A DNA stretch of 30,736 bases from JAFDZV01 sp966128725 (GTDB lineage: Bacteria > Bacteroidota > Ignavibacteria > OLB7): the NCBI GenBank assembly GCA_966128725.1, contig CBHYLN010000059.1:1-30736 (forward strand). Direction: 5' to 3'. The position numbers and the translations under genes were made by a program. Positions 8,572 to 16,177 of the stretch are shown piece by piece; the first letter of the stretch is position 1, and every line of letters begins with the position of its first letter. Below the pieces are notes generated by a model. The model saw only the letters and a program-made list of their open reading frames with translations. It searched no databases and was not told the DNA's origin.

Positions 8572-9156
8572 ATGAGCGAAGTTATTCTGCAGGCACGCCG
8601 GCGCGAGCGCGGGCGTAGCCAGGCGCGTGCAATGCGTCGCCAGAGCATCGTCCCCGGTATCTACTACTTCCACGGCGAGGAGCCGATCCCCGTCGCAGCC
8701 ACGGAGCTTGCCCTTCGTCCGCTGATCTTCACAACCGAATCGCACCTTGTCCGCCTGAAGCTGGACGACGGTTCGGAGAAGACCTGCATGCTGAAGGATA
8801 TCTCCTTCGATCCCATCACCGATCGCCCAACCCATTTCGATCTTCAGGGCGTGGTTGCCAACGAGGCTATCCGCGTTGAAGTTCCCGTGCTTCTGATGGG
8901 CCAGCCTGTTGGCCTTACCTTCGGCGGCGTGGTGGAACACGTGCTGCACAAGCTGGAAGTTGAGTGCATGCCGGGCGATCTGCCGGACCACATCGAGGTG
9001 GATATCTCGCAGCTGGGCGTGGGCGACGCAATCCACGTGGCCGATGTCAGCGTGCCGAACGTGACCATCGTGACCCCGGGCGATCTGGGCGTGGTGATGA
9101 TCGCCGCTCCGCGCGTGGCCGATGATTCGGCGCCGGCGCCGGAAGTGGCCGGCTAA
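8572..9156 (+). CDS. rplY: 50S ribosomal protein L25 (TL5/Ctc form)
   Basis: The 194-residue long form has the N-terminal 5S-rRNA-binding domain (residues about 1-90, beginning with a basic region RRRERGRSQARAMRRQ) and a C-terminal beta domain (about 95-180, with LLMGQPVGLTFGG, LEVECMPGDLPDHIEVDIS and HVADVSVP). These motifs are characteristic of Ctc/TL5. The last 15 residues are an Ala/Pro/Glu tail. AAAAGGAACC about 6 nt before the ATG is a clear Shine-Dalgarno. It is placed between prs and pth as in many genomes. Confidence 0.96.
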   Translation: MSEVILQARRRERGRSQARAMRRQSIVPGIYYFHGEEPIPVAATELALRPLIFTTESHLVRLKLDDGSEKTCMLKDISFDPITDRPTHFDLQGVVANEAIRVEVPVLLMGQPVGLTFGGVVEHVLHKLEVECMPGDLPDHIEVDISQLGVGDAIHVADVSVPNVTIVTPGDLGVVMIAAPRVADDSAPAPEVAG

Positions 9157-9212
9157 GGGAAGTCGAGTTGGACTAATCACCGGGGTCAATACTCCGGGCC
9201 GGCCGGCCAATT

Positions 9213-9878
9213 ATGAAGATCATTCTCGCACTGGGCAATCCCGGCGCACGTTACGCGGCAACACGGCATAACATCGGATGGATGGTTGCCGACAGGGTTG
9301 CGTCGCGGCTTGGGATCACGTTTCAACCAGGGCCGGGGGATTACCACGAGGCTGTTGGCGAGATCGGTGGGCGAGCGGTTGCGCTTGTAAAGCCCACGAC
9401 CTACATGAACAACAGTGGCATCGCGGCGCGCCAGGTGCTGGAGCGTCGTGGGGTGGACCCCTCGGACATGCTGGTGATCGTTGATGAGATCCAGCTTCCA
9501 CCGGGGCGCATCAAGCTGAAGTCCGCCGGCTCGTCCGCCGGGCACAACGGCACCGAGTCGTTGATCTATCAGCTTCAGACCGAGCAGTTTGCTCGGTTGC
9601 GTTGCGGTGTGGGGAACAACTTCGCGTTTGGGGGATTGGTTGACTACGTGCTTGCACCGTTCAACCACGATGAACTCGAACAGGTGGAGGAGATGATCGA
9701 GGCCGCTTGTACTGCGGTGGAGATCTGGGTTGCCGAGGGGACGGCACGGGCAATGAACCGCGTCAATGTGGTTGCCAAAGCCGAGTCGTCGCCAGGCGTT
9801 TCCGATACGGGCGCCGGGCAATCCAGCACGCAATCCGCGGGCGGCAATGCCGCCGGTGGGGAGCGTTCCGAAGCATGA
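9213..9878 (+). CDS. pth: Peptidyl-tRNA hydrolase
   Basis: The 221-residue enzyme frees tRNA from prematurely released peptidyl-tRNA. The N-terminus has ALGNPG. Catalytic His is His19 in TRHNIGW, with YMNNSG (Asn66/67) binding the substrate. VDEIQLPPG holds Asp91 and GHNG holds Asn112. The usual GGHNG reads AGHNG here, and D-D is replaced by D-E; both look tolerable. Residues beyond about 195 are a low-complexity Ser/Gly/Ala tail absent from standard enzymes. The ATG at 9213 starts at the conserved beta strand (MKIILALGNPG). Confidence 0.96.
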   Translation: MKIILALGNPGARYAATRHNIGWMVADRVASRLGITFQPGPGDYHEAVGEIGGRAVALVKPTTYMNNSGIAARQVLERRGVDPSDMLVIVDEIQLPPGRIKLKSAGSSAGHNGTESLIYQLQTEQFARLRCGVGNNFAFGGLVDYVLAPFNHDELEQVEEMIEAACTAVEIWVAEGTARAMNRVNVVAKAESSPGVSDTGAGQSSTQSAGGNAAGGERSEA

Positions 9879-9880
9879 AA

Positions 9881-9937
9881 CAGGGCCGCCGAGCCCCTGA
9901 GGACTCCTGCCCGTTGGGGTACAGTACCTGCGACGGG
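9881..9937 (+). promoter_or_regulatory. Two stem-loops in the rpsF leader
   Basis: Directly after the pth stop, CAGGGC pairs with GCCCCTG (9881-9899, one bulge). CCCGT at 9910-9914 pairs with ACGGG at 9933-9937, enclosing an inner stem GGTA/TACC and asymmetric internal loops. A hairpin with a conserved internal loop in rpsF leaders is the known binding site of the S6:S18 complex in other bacteria. I cannot confirm the consensus here. A terminator role is unlikely because no T-run follows. Confidence 0.35.
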
Positions 9938-9984
9938 CTAGCGATATGCAAATTCATAGGCGTTAACCATAGGAGATTCATAAC

Positions 9985-10401
9985 GTGAGCAAGAATCACT
10001 ACGAGTCGACCATTATCATTAATGGCGCGCTCGAAGAGGAACCGATCGGACAGATCGTTACCCGTACCACGGAGTTCATCACGCGCAACGGTGGTGAGAT
10101 CAGCAAGGCCGACCACTGGGGTCGCCGCCGGCTGGCGTATGCGATCAACAAGAAGAACAACGGCTATTATGTGCAGTTCCACATCGATGGCCCAAGCGAA
10201 CTGGTGGCTCAGCTCGAGCGTTTCTATCAGCTCGAGGAGCACATCATCCGCTACCTGACGCTTCAGCTTGATGAAACGGACCTGAAGAAGCGCGACGAGA
10301 TGCGCGTGCGGTTGGCCGAGGCGGAAGCCGAGGCAGCGCGTGCAGCCGAAGCCGCCGAGAACGGTGAGATTGCGGTTGATAAGGAAGGCAACAACGGTTA
10401 A
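9985..10401 (+). CDS. rpsF: 30S ribosomal protein S6
   Basis: The 138-residue protein belongs to the small-subunit platform. It starts at GTG (9985) preceded by AGGAG at 8 nt, and in-frame sequence fits the S6 fold from the first residues (YESTIIINGAL). Core motifs are IVTRTTEFITRNGGEISKADHWG, RRRLAYAINKKNNGYYV and YLTLQLDE. After residue about 100 comes a highly charged Ala/Glu-rich helix and an acidic Asn/Gly tail, longer than in E. coli. S6 normally pairs with S18, whose gene is not found in this operon. Confidence 0.96.
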   Translation: MSKNHYESTIIINGALEEEPIGQIVTRTTEFITRNGGEISKADHWGRRRLAYAINKKNNGYYVQFHIDGPSELVAQLERFYQLEEHIIRYLTLQLDETDLKKRDEMRVRLAEAEAEAARAAEAAENGEIAVDKEGNNG

Positions 10402-10429
10402 CCTTTGTATCTTCCTCGCACGCCGTTGG

Positions 10430-10445
10430 CAAGCCGCCAGGCTTG
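10430..10445 (+). repeat. Small hairpin between rpsF and ssb
   Basis: CAAGCC (10430-10435), loop GCCA, GGCTTG (10440-10445): a 6-bp perfect stem in the 95-nt gap. No T-run follows. Role unknown. Confidence 0.35.
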
Positions 10446-10496
10446 GCCCAGGACACTGATGAAGACTGAACGACATTAGCGCCAGGAGACGTACGC

Positions 10497-11033
10497 ATGG
10501 CTGAACTGAAAATGCCCGAGCTGAACTCCGTGTTGATCGCGGGGAATCTGACGAAGGATCCCGTGATACGGCAAACGCGCAACGGCACGCCCGTTGCCAA
10601 CTTCTCCATCGCTTCGAACCGCAAGTTCCGCGATGGCGACAACCAGTGGCAGGAGGACGTCTGTTACGTGGGCGTTGTAGCTTGGAACCGGTTGGCCGAG
10701 AGCTGCGTGGACAAGCTTCGCAAGGGCAGTGCCGTGCTGGTGGAAGGGGAATTGCAGAGTCGCACGTGGCAAACCGACGACGGCTCCACCCGTTCCACCG
10801 TCGAGATAAAGGCGCGGCGTATTCAGTTCCTGAACAAACGTCGTGTGAACGATATGGCCGATGACCCGGGTGTGGTTGAGGATCATGATGACTTTGCCGT
10901 GTACGAGTGCGACGACGACTCGTTCTCGGTGAATCCAGGCAGCAACGGTAACGGCAGCATGAACGGCAACGGTTCGTTCGATGCGATCTTCACCGAGAAG
11001 ATCTCGGTTGAGCGCACCGAGTACGAACGCTGA
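10497..11033 (+). CDS. ssb: Single-stranded DNA-binding protein
   Basis: The 178-residue protein has an OB fold at residues about 8-115. Typical motifs are NSVLIAGNLTKDP, TPVANFSIASNRKF, VCYVGVVAWNRLAESC, KGSAVLVEGELQSRTW and STVEIKARRIQFL. It coats ssDNA during replication and repair. The tail (116-178) is acidic then Asn/Gly-rich, but it ends TEYER instead of the usual acidic tip (DDDIPF-like) that recruits partner proteins. The ATG at 10497 has AGGAG 8 nt upstream; MPELN (seventh codon) is an alternative. It lies between rpsF and rplI, as in many Bacteroidota. Confidence 0.94.
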   Translation: MAELKMPELNSVLIAGNLTKDPVIRQTRNGTPVANFSIASNRKFRDGDNQWQEDVCYVGVVAWNRLAESCVDKLRKGSAVLVEGELQSRTWQTDDGSTRSTVEIKARRIQFLNKRRVNDMADDPGVVEDHDDFAVYECDDDSFSVNPGSNGNGSMNGNGSFDAIFTEKISVERTEYER

Positions 11034-11109
11034 TTGCGATGCATCGCCGGGCGCACTGACAGGCGCCACCGTTGACGCGCACATGGGATCCCCTCGGCGC
11101 ACGCGGCTG

Positions 11110-11148
11110 GTTCCGGGATGGCGGCACAGCCTGCCATGCTTCCGGAAC
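11110..11148 (+). repeat. Strong stem-loop in the ssb-rplI gap where rpsR is expected
   Basis: GTTCCGG (11110-11116) pairs with CCGGAAC (11142-11148). Inside, ATGGCGG (11118-11124) pairs with CC-GCCAT (11130-11137, one bulged T), loop CACAG. Together this gives about 14 bp. It is followed by an A-rich, not T-rich, segment leading to rplI, so it does not look like a standard terminator. The 166-nt gap has no frame with the S18 signature. Confidence 0.5.
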
Positions 11149-11199
11149 ACTGAAAAGAAAAACGAACAAGTAGCATAACGATAGCAGTACGAAACTGAT

Positions 11200-11658
11200 A
11201 TGAAAGTCATTCTGCGACAGAACCATGAGAATCTGGGCACGATCGGCGACATCGTTGATGTCAAGGACGGATACGCCCGGAACTTCCTGATTCCGCGCTC
11301 GATCGCATACCGTGCCACTCCCGGCGCGCTGCGCGCCATCGAGAGCGAAAAGAAGTTGTACCAGGCACAGCAGGCCCGCCTGGAGGCCGATGCCCGCAGC
11401 CAGGGCGAGCGCCTGGAGTCGGTATCGATCACCATCGGCATGCGTGTTGGTGAGGACGACCGCCTCTTCGGCTCGGTAACCTCCAGCATGATCGCCGACG
11501 AGCTCGGCCGTCAGGGTCACGAGGTGGATCGCCGTACGATCCAGCTTGGCGAGCCGATCAAGCATCTGGGCATGTACGACGTGCCGGTGAAGCTCCACAC
11601 CAACGTGGTTGCTACGCTGAAGGTGTTTGTTGTGAACAAGGAGGGCGACGGGGAGTAA
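11200..11658 (+). CDS. rplI: 50S ribosomal protein L9
   Basis: A 152-residue protein with the two-domain L9 shape. The N-terminal rRNA-binding domain holds MKVILRQNHENLGTIGDIV and the signature GYARNFLIPRSIA. A long connecting helix (about 45-75, EKKLYQAQQARLEADAR) follows. The C-terminal domain (about 80-148) holds VGEDDRLFGSVTSSMIADEL and KHLGMYDVPVKLH. Length is standard. It is the last gene of the block and is followed by a strong terminator. Confidence 0.97.
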   Translation: MKVILRQNHENLGTIGDIVDVKDGYARNFLIPRSIAYRATPGALRAIESEKKLYQAQQARLEADARSQGERLESVSITIGMRVGEDDRLFGSVTSSMIADELGRQGHEVDRRTIQLGEPIKHLGMYDVPVKLHTNVVATLKVFVVNKEGDGE

Positions 11659-11688
11659 TCCTCCGCGCGCCGTTCGATAGTGGATGTT

Positions 11689-11730
11689 GAAATGGCGATC
11701 CGCCGGAAACAGCGGATCGCCATTTCGTTT
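11689..11730 (+). terminator. Rho-independent terminator after rplI
   Basis: A perfect 15-bp stem pairs 11689-11703 with 11712-11726 (GAAATGGCG... arm), loop CGGAAACA, followed by GTTT. A's on the 5' side make it potentially bidirectional. It closes the ribosomal block 31 nt after the rplI stop. Confidence 0.85.
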
Positions 11731-11824
11731 ATGGTGTTTCCAATTTCGTTCCGATCTTGCGCGTCGACCCTAACGGGTGTGCGTGCTGCGCGCCCGCGAT
11801 GTTGATCACAACGAGGTTATGCCG

Positions 11825-12307
11825 ATGATGGATGCCAGCGACTGCTGTACCAATGACTTTTCGGTGGAAGTAAATCTTGTGGGGCGCGAGCTGAACCCGG
11901 CCCGCGTAACGGCCATCCTGAATCTGGAGCCCACGAAGGCCGCCGTTGCCGGTGCGCCGCGCGAAAGCAATCCGGCCGCTACGTACGAGCTTGGGTTCTG
12001 GGCGCACGAAATGTCCTCACGCAACGAGATCACCGAGTGCCGCGATCACCAGCTTACCTGCCTGGCCGATTCGATCGCGCCGCATCTGGACGCGTTGAAG
12101 GACGCCGGCATGGAGCGCATCTACTTCTACTACACGATGAGCTCGTTCATCGGGATGTTGAATATCAAGCTGAACGCCAACACGCTTCAGAAGCTGTCGG
12201 GCCTTGGCGCCGATTTGTACATCTCGTGTTTTGATTGCTACGATTCCAAGCATCCGTTCTGGAAGCTGGAATCGTCGCCGTCGGCCTCCGGAACCCAGGC
12301 GGAATAA
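11825..12307 (+). CDS. DUF4279-like protein
   Basis: 160 residues if started at the ATG at 11825, which has GAGG 8 nt upstream; ATGs at 11819 and 11828 are alternatives. The pattern fits DUF4279: an early strand (DFSVEVNLVGRELNPARVTAILNLEPTKA), a Gly-Ala-Pro loop, YELGFWAHEM, a helix LTCLADSIAPHLDAL, then strands and helix IYFYYTMSSFIGMLNIKLNANTLQKLSGLGADLYISCFDCY. Members are small, often encoded near toxin-immunity or unrelated genes, and have no known enzyme role. No signal peptide; cytoplasmic. It stands alone between two terminator-like structures. Confidence 0.72.
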   Translation: MMDASDCCTNDFSVEVNLVGRELNPARVTAILNLEPTKAAVAGAPRESNPAATYELGFWAHEMSSRNEITECRDHQLTCLADSIAPHLDALKDAGMERIYFYYTMSSFIGMLNIKLNANTLQKLSGLGADLYISCFDCYDSKHPFWKLESSPSASGTQAE

Positions 12308-12323
12308 GCGTTCGTTGCCAGAC

Positions 12324-12349
12324 GCGGGCGGCCAAACCGGCAGGCCCGC
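12324..12349 (+). terminator. GC-rich stem-loop after the DUF4279 gene
   Basis: GCGGGC (12324-12329) pairs with GCCCGC (12344-12349), with an inner GCC/GGC. It lies 17 nt after the stop. No T-run follows. Confidence 0.4.
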
Positions 12350-12395
12350 ACCCAACACGATTTCGCGCTCCTTCGCGCACGGACATCCAAGCCCC

Positions 12396-13754
12396 ATGCA
12401 GTCCGTCAATCCCGCTACAAACCAGCCAATCACCGAGTATCCGGAGCCAACCCCGGCCGAACTCGATGCCGCAATCGCACGCGCTGCCGCGTGCTTCGCG
12501 GGCTATCGGCGCACATCGTTCGAGCAACGGGCGATATGGATGCGCCGTGCCGCCGAGCTGCTGCGCCAGCGCCGCGAGCGTTACGCGCGGTTGATGACGC
12601 TGGAGATGGGGAAAACAATCGGCGCGGCCGAGGCCGAGGTTGATAAGTGCGCCTGGGCCTGCGAATATTATGCCGAACATGCCGCTGCGATGCTGGCCGA
12701 TGAGCCGGCGGCCACCGATGCCGCGCGCAGTTATGTTACGTTTCAGCCGCTGGGTGTTGTGCTGGCGGTGATGCCATGGAACTTTCCGTTCTGGCAGTGT
12801 TTCCGGTTCGCGGCGCCGGCGTTGATGGCGGGGAATGTCGGGCTGCTGAAACATGCCTCGAACGTGCCGGGCTCGGCGCTCGCCATCGAGGAGGTGTTCC
12901 GCGATGCGGGTTTTCCGGAGGGAGCCTTCCAGGCCTTGCTGGCGCGGGCTTCGGCGGTGGAAGGCATTATCGCCGATCCGCGCATCGTGGCCGTAACGCT
13001 TACCGGCAGTGAGGCCGCGGGACGGAGCGTGGGCGAGGCCGCGGGGCGCAATCTTCGGCATGTCGTGCTGGAGTTGGGCGGCAGCGATCCGTTTATCGTG
13101 ATGCCCAGCGCCAACATCGAACAGGCCGCCGAGGTTGCCGTATCCGCCCGCATGGTGAACAACGGCCAAAGCTGCATCGCGGCCAAGCGATTCATCGTGC
13201 ACGAGGGGATCGCCGAGCGGTTCCAGGCCCTGATGGCCGATCGTATGCGCGCGCTGCGTGTGGGCGACCCGTTGGACCGTGCAACGGATGTTGGGCCGAT
13301 GGCGCGCCCCGAGTTCGCGGAGGAGCTTGAGCGCCAGGTGCGTGCTTCGATTGAACGCGGCGCGCGTCTGGTGGCGGGCGGTGGCCGCATCGCCGGCTCC
13401 GGCGCGTATTTCCAGCCAACACTGCTCGCCAATGTTGGCCCCGGGATGCCCGCCTACGATGAAGAGACCTTTGGCCCTGTTGCCGTGCTGATCGTCGTGC
13501 GCGACCTTGAGGAAGCAATCAGTGTGGCCAATGATACACGCTTCGGGCTGGGCGCTGCCGCGTGGACGGGCGATCCTGCCGAGGCGGAGCGTTTTGTTGC
13601 CGAGATCCAGGCCGGCGCGGTGTTCATTAACGGAATGGTGAAATCCGACCCACGGCTTCCGTTTGGTGGCGTAAAAGCCAGCGGTGTTGGCCGCGAGCTG
13701 GGCAGCTTCGGCATCCGAGAGTTTGTAAATGTGAAAAGCGTCTGGATGGCATAA
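12396..13754 (+). CDS. NAD(P)-dependent succinate-semialdehyde dehydrogenase, Sad/YneI type
   Basis: The 452-residue aldehyde dehydrogenase oxidises succinate semialdehyde (or a similar aldehyde) to the acid, feeding GABA or related breakdown into the TCA cycle. Visible active-site parts: PWNFP with Asn129, cofactor-binding LLKHASNVPG (Lys152), TGSEAAG at 203-209, general base Glu226 in LELGGSDPF, nucleophile Cys260 in NNGQSCIAAKR, and EETFGPVA near the C-terminus. The shorter N-terminus and motifs such as YYAEHAAAMLADEP, LKHA and ELGGSDPFIV match E. coli Sad (YneI) better than GabD. No GABA transaminase gene is next to it, so the substrate is inferred from the family. Start ATG 12396. Confidence 0.92.
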   Translation: MQSVNPATNQPITEYPEPTPAELDAAIARAAACFAGYRRTSFEQRAIWMRRAAELLRQRRERYARLMTLEMGKTIGAAEAEVDKCAWACEYYAEHAAAMLADEPAATDAARSYVTFQPLGVVLAVMPWNFPFWQCFRFAAPALMAGNVGLLKHASNVPGSALAIEEVFRDAGFPEGAFQALLARASAVEGIIADPRIVAVTLTGSEAAGRSVGEAAGRNLRHVVLELGGSDPFIVMPSANIEQAAEVAVSARMVNNGQSCIAAKRFIVHEGIAERFQALMADRMRALRVGDPLDRATDVGPMARPEFAEELERQVRASIERGARLVAGGGRIAGSGAYFQPTLLANVGPGMPAYDEETFGPVAVLIVVRDLEEAISVANDTRFGLGAAAWTGDPAEAERFVAEIQAGAVFINGMVKSDPRLPFGGVKASGVGRELGSFGIREFVNVKSVWMA

Positions 13755-13828
13755 CCATTGCATCCTGTACGCCAGGCAAGCGTAGTGCATCCGGTGATGG
13801 AATACAGTTCAGTACTCGAGTGCAATCA

Positions 13829-14323
13829 ATGAGACGGAAGATCACGATCGCGGTGTTGGCATCCGGCCTGCTGTTTCTGCTGCCGGCGCTTGGTGGATGC
13901 GCCGACGACTCCCCACGGCTTGACGAACACGGCCGCTCGGTGGAGGGCACACCCGAAGCGGATATCGAATCCGGCGGACCAACCTTCAACATCATCAACC
14001 TGCTTCGCGCGGCCGACAACACCGTGTTGGTTACCGGCAGTGTCAGCCGCCCGTTTTTCAGCGATGCCAGGGGAAACTCGATGACGGTGAACGGTGGCAT
14101 CGAGCTGGAGACCTACGAGTTTGCCTCGAAGGCCGCGTTGGACACAGCAGTTGCCAGGATCGGCGCCGATGGCTCCACAATCGCCGGCGAGCAGGTTACG
14201 TGGCCTGCGCCCGCGCATTTCTATCGCACCGATCGCGTGTTGATCATCTACTTTGGCGAGGATCCCGACAATCGCAAACAGTTCGAGACGGTGTTCGGCG
14301 CACAGGTCGCCGGCGCGCGCTGA
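13829..14323 (+). CDS. Predicted lipoprotein of unknown function
   Basis: 164 residues from the ATG at 13829 (a GTG three codons earlier is possible). The N-terminus MRRKI, hydrophobic core and LGGC lipobox (Cys24) mark a lipoprotein, followed by an acidic, flexible linker. The body (about 55-160) has a small alpha-beta pattern (TFNIINLLRAADNTVLVTGSVSRPFFS, IELETYEFASKAALDTAVARI, RVLIIYFGEDPDNRKQFETVFG). This resembles short secreted domains that follow lipoboxes in many bacteria. No named family recognised. Confidence 0.75.
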   Translation: MRRKITIAVLASGLLFLLPALGGCADDSPRLDEHGRSVEGTPEADIESGGPTFNIINLLRAADNTVLVTGSVSRPFFSDARGNSMTVNGGIELETYEFASKAALDTAVARIGADGSTIAGEQVTWPAPAHFYRTDRVLIIYFGEDPDNRKQFETVFGAQVAGAR

Positions 14324-14493
14324 TATCCCACTTGCGGCTGAAGTGTAACACGACTGCCGAAATTGTACGCCCGGGCTGACAATGATGCAGTGTAACTGAC
14401 GCCGGGTCAGGTGGCGGCGCGTAACCTGTACGTTATTGTTGGAATGCGCCGATGATGCGCGGACCAAGGCACGGTTTCAGCAGGAATCCCACC

Positions 14494-14868
14494 ATGAGCA
14501 ACGAGGAATTTGACCGTGTGGTTGATGAAGCGATGGCCGCGTTGCCGGATGACCTGCGCGAGGTTCTGGCCGGTTGCGCTGTGATCGTGGACGATTGGGC
14601 CGATGATGCGCTGCGCGAGGAGCTGGGCGGCATCGAGATCGGCGAAACGCCGTACGGCCTGTACGACGGCACGCCGGTTGGCGAACGCGTCTCAAGCGAT
14701 CCCACCCCGCATCTGCCGGATCGCATTCTTCTGTTTCGAGGCCCGCTGCTGGAGGATTTTCCGGACAGGGAGGAGCTTGCCGAACAGATCGTGATCACAT
14801 TGATGCACGAACTGGGCCACATGATCGGGTTTGATGAGGATGACCTCGAGGAGCGTGGTTTGCAGTAG
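14494..14868 (+). CDS. Minimal zinc metallopeptidase (zincin-like, PF06262-type)
   Basis: A 124-residue acidic protein. The zinc motif is HELGHMIGFDEDDLEERGL: HExxH with the third ligand pattern of the small MPN-unrelated 'minimal metallopeptidase' family (PF06262, formerly DUF1025). Family members share PDRILLFRGPLL, then the Glu-rich helix EELAEQIVITLMHELGH, all visible here. The substrate is unknown for the family. No signal peptide is seen, so it acts in the cytoplasm. The ATG at 14494 is preceded by CAGGAATCCCACC; upstream in-frame ATGs (14452) are not supported by conserved sequence. Confidence 0.85.
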   Translation: MSNEEFDRVVDEAMAALPDDLREVLAGCAVIVDDWADDALREELGGIEIGETPYGLYDGTPVGERVSSDPTPHLPDRILLFRGPLLEDFPDREELAEQIVITLMHELGHMIGFDEDDLEERGLQ

Positions 14869-14985
14869 CCGGTGGGCGTTGCGTGTGTGGGGTGCGGAGG
14901 CGGTGATGATGGCGGCGGAGTGCGAGGTTGGGGAGACGGCAGGGCGGCGGCCGTGCTGTTCACGTTTTGATGCCGCCTGTGGGGG

Positions 14986-15501
14986 TTATGCGGTGTGCTC
15001 GGCGGTGCCGCCATTATGTCGCGGCCGGTCCGTTCCGGGTTGCGCGCTTGCCTGAGCGCCGGAGTCACTACAGCCGCAGAACTTCGCCATCAACGCCTTG
15101 AACTCCTTCCGTTCCTCATCCGAAAGTTGATCGTACAGTGCCCGCCAGCCGGTGGAATCGTCGCAATCGACAGGCGGCTCGGTGGGCTCGGGTGCGGGCG
15201 TAGATATCGGTTCGGTTGGGTGCGTCAGTGCGGCGGCGCCCGGCGTGTGCGCCAGCCTGGCGTTCAGCGAGCGTGAGCGGCGCAGGTTGCGCACCAGGGC
15301 CCGCAGCATAAGGAGCAGGCCCGCGGTCAGGCCCGAGATGGCCAGGACTTCCCAGAACTCCATGCGCACCACGATAACCCCGCAGGCCATCAGCGTGCCC
15401 CAGCAGATGCCGGAAAACACGAGCAGCGCGAGCACCATGGTGCCCGCGCCGATCGCGATCAAAAGCCATCTATTCCGTGTAACGTCGTCGGTCCTGTCCA
15501 T
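14986..15501 (-). CDS. Membrane protein downstream of an ECF sigma factor
   Basis: 171 residues from the ATG at 15501. Two transmembrane helices occupy about 14-32 (LLIAIGAGTMVLALLVFSG) and 47-65 (VLAISGLTAGLLLMLRAL). A basic stretch (RNLRRSRSLNAR), a Pro/Thr/Ala-rich linker and an acidic C-terminal helix (ALYDQLSDEERKEFKALMAKF) with CGC follow. It lies 69 nt after the ECF sigma gene on the same strand, so co-transcription is likely. Genes in this place are often anti-sigma factors, but I see no zinc-anti-sigma (HxxxCxxC) motif; that role is only a guess. Confidence 0.65.
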   Translation of the reverse strand: MDRTDDVTRNRWLLIAIGAGTMVLALLVFSGICWGTLMACGVIVVRMEFWEVLAISGLTAGLLLMLRALVRNLRRSRSLNARLAHTPGAAALTHPTEPISTPAPEPTEPPVDCDDSTGWRALYDQLSDEERKEFKALMAKFCGCSDSGAQASAQPGTDRPRHNGGTAEHTA

Positions 15502-15570
15502 CGTCGCGTGGGGCCTCTGCCTCCAAGTAAACGTATTCGCCGGTACCATGCTGACGACGGACGGGGTGTG

Positions 15571-16152
15571 TCAATCGTGCAATGTCTCGTACAGTTCCTT
15601 CAGCCGCTTGCGCAAGTATAGTACCGCGTAGCGCTTGCGGGCAAGGAGTGTATTGATGTTTTCGCCCGTCTCCTCGGCCATCTCCCGGAAGCTCACCCCT
15701 TCGAACTCGTTCTTGACGAACGCGTACTTCTGCTCCGACGGCAATTCATCCAGCGCCTTGAGCACTGCCTCACGGATGGTCCGGCTCACAAGGCTGCGTT
15801 CCGGGCTCATCGATATATCGCTGAGGAAGTTCTCGAACGATGCGATGTCGCCGTCGTCATCGCTGTGAATCGTATCGGTAAACGTCTGTGGACGTTTCTT
15901 GCGATACGAATCGATGATGCGATTGCGAATTGCCGTGAACACCCACGCGCCCAGATTCTCGATCGGCTCGGTAACCTCCGAGGCGGCCGAAAGCACGTTG
16001 GTGAACACATCCTGAAGAATATCTTCCGCTTCCTCGTTGGAGCGGACACGCTCGCGGATAAAGCCCACAAGCTTGTTTCTATCTCGCCTAAACAGGTTCT
16101 CGATCTGCAGCGTCAGTTCCATAACCGTATGATCCCTCGCGTCTGAGTTCAT
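15571..16152 (-). CDS. ECF-type RNA polymerase sigma factor
   Basis: 193 residues. Region 2 contains LVGFIRERVRSNEEAEDILQDVFTNVLSA and AWVFTAIRNRIIDSYRKKRP, the classical ECF sigma-2 with the D-I-L-Q-D-V-F promoter-melting helix. Region 4 holds LDELPSEQKYAFVKNEFEGVSFREMAEETGENINTLLARKRYAVLYLRKRL, the -35-binding helix-turn-helix. It directs transcription of a stress or envelope regulon, target unknown. Start at 16152 (MNSDARD) or 16122 (MELTLQIENLF). A 14-nt perfect palindrome lies 11 nt before the 16152 start. A downstream membrane protein is probably in the same transcript. Confidence 0.93.
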   Translation of the reverse strand: MNSDARDHTVMELTLQIENLFRRDRNKLVGFIRERVRSNEEAEDILQDVFTNVLSAASEVTEPIENLGAWVFTAIRNRIIDSYRKKRPQTFTDTIHSDDDGDIASFENFLSDISMSPERSLVSRTIREAVLKALDELPSEQKYAFVKNEFEGVSFREMAEETGENINTLLARKRYAVLYLRKRLKELYETLHD

Positions 16153-16163
16153 GTGTCACGTGG

Positions 16164-16177
16164 CCCTGTGCACAGGG
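16164..16177. promoter_or_regulatory. 14-nt perfect palindrome before the ECF sigma gene
   Basis: CCCTGTGCACAGGG at 16164-16177 is its own reverse complement, with the start codon 11 nt away. It could be an operator, or a small hairpin shielding the start region. No matching known operator. Confidence 0.45.

Noticed and set aside
10981..11178. Small frame in the ssb-rplI gap as a possible S18
   Set aside because: Its sequence (basic, Pro/Ser/Arg-rich) shows no S18 motif and overlaps the end of ssb.
12165..13790. 541-residue minus-strand open frame
   Set aside because: Antisense to the well-supported aldehyde dehydrogenase; His/Arg/Gly-rich shadow.
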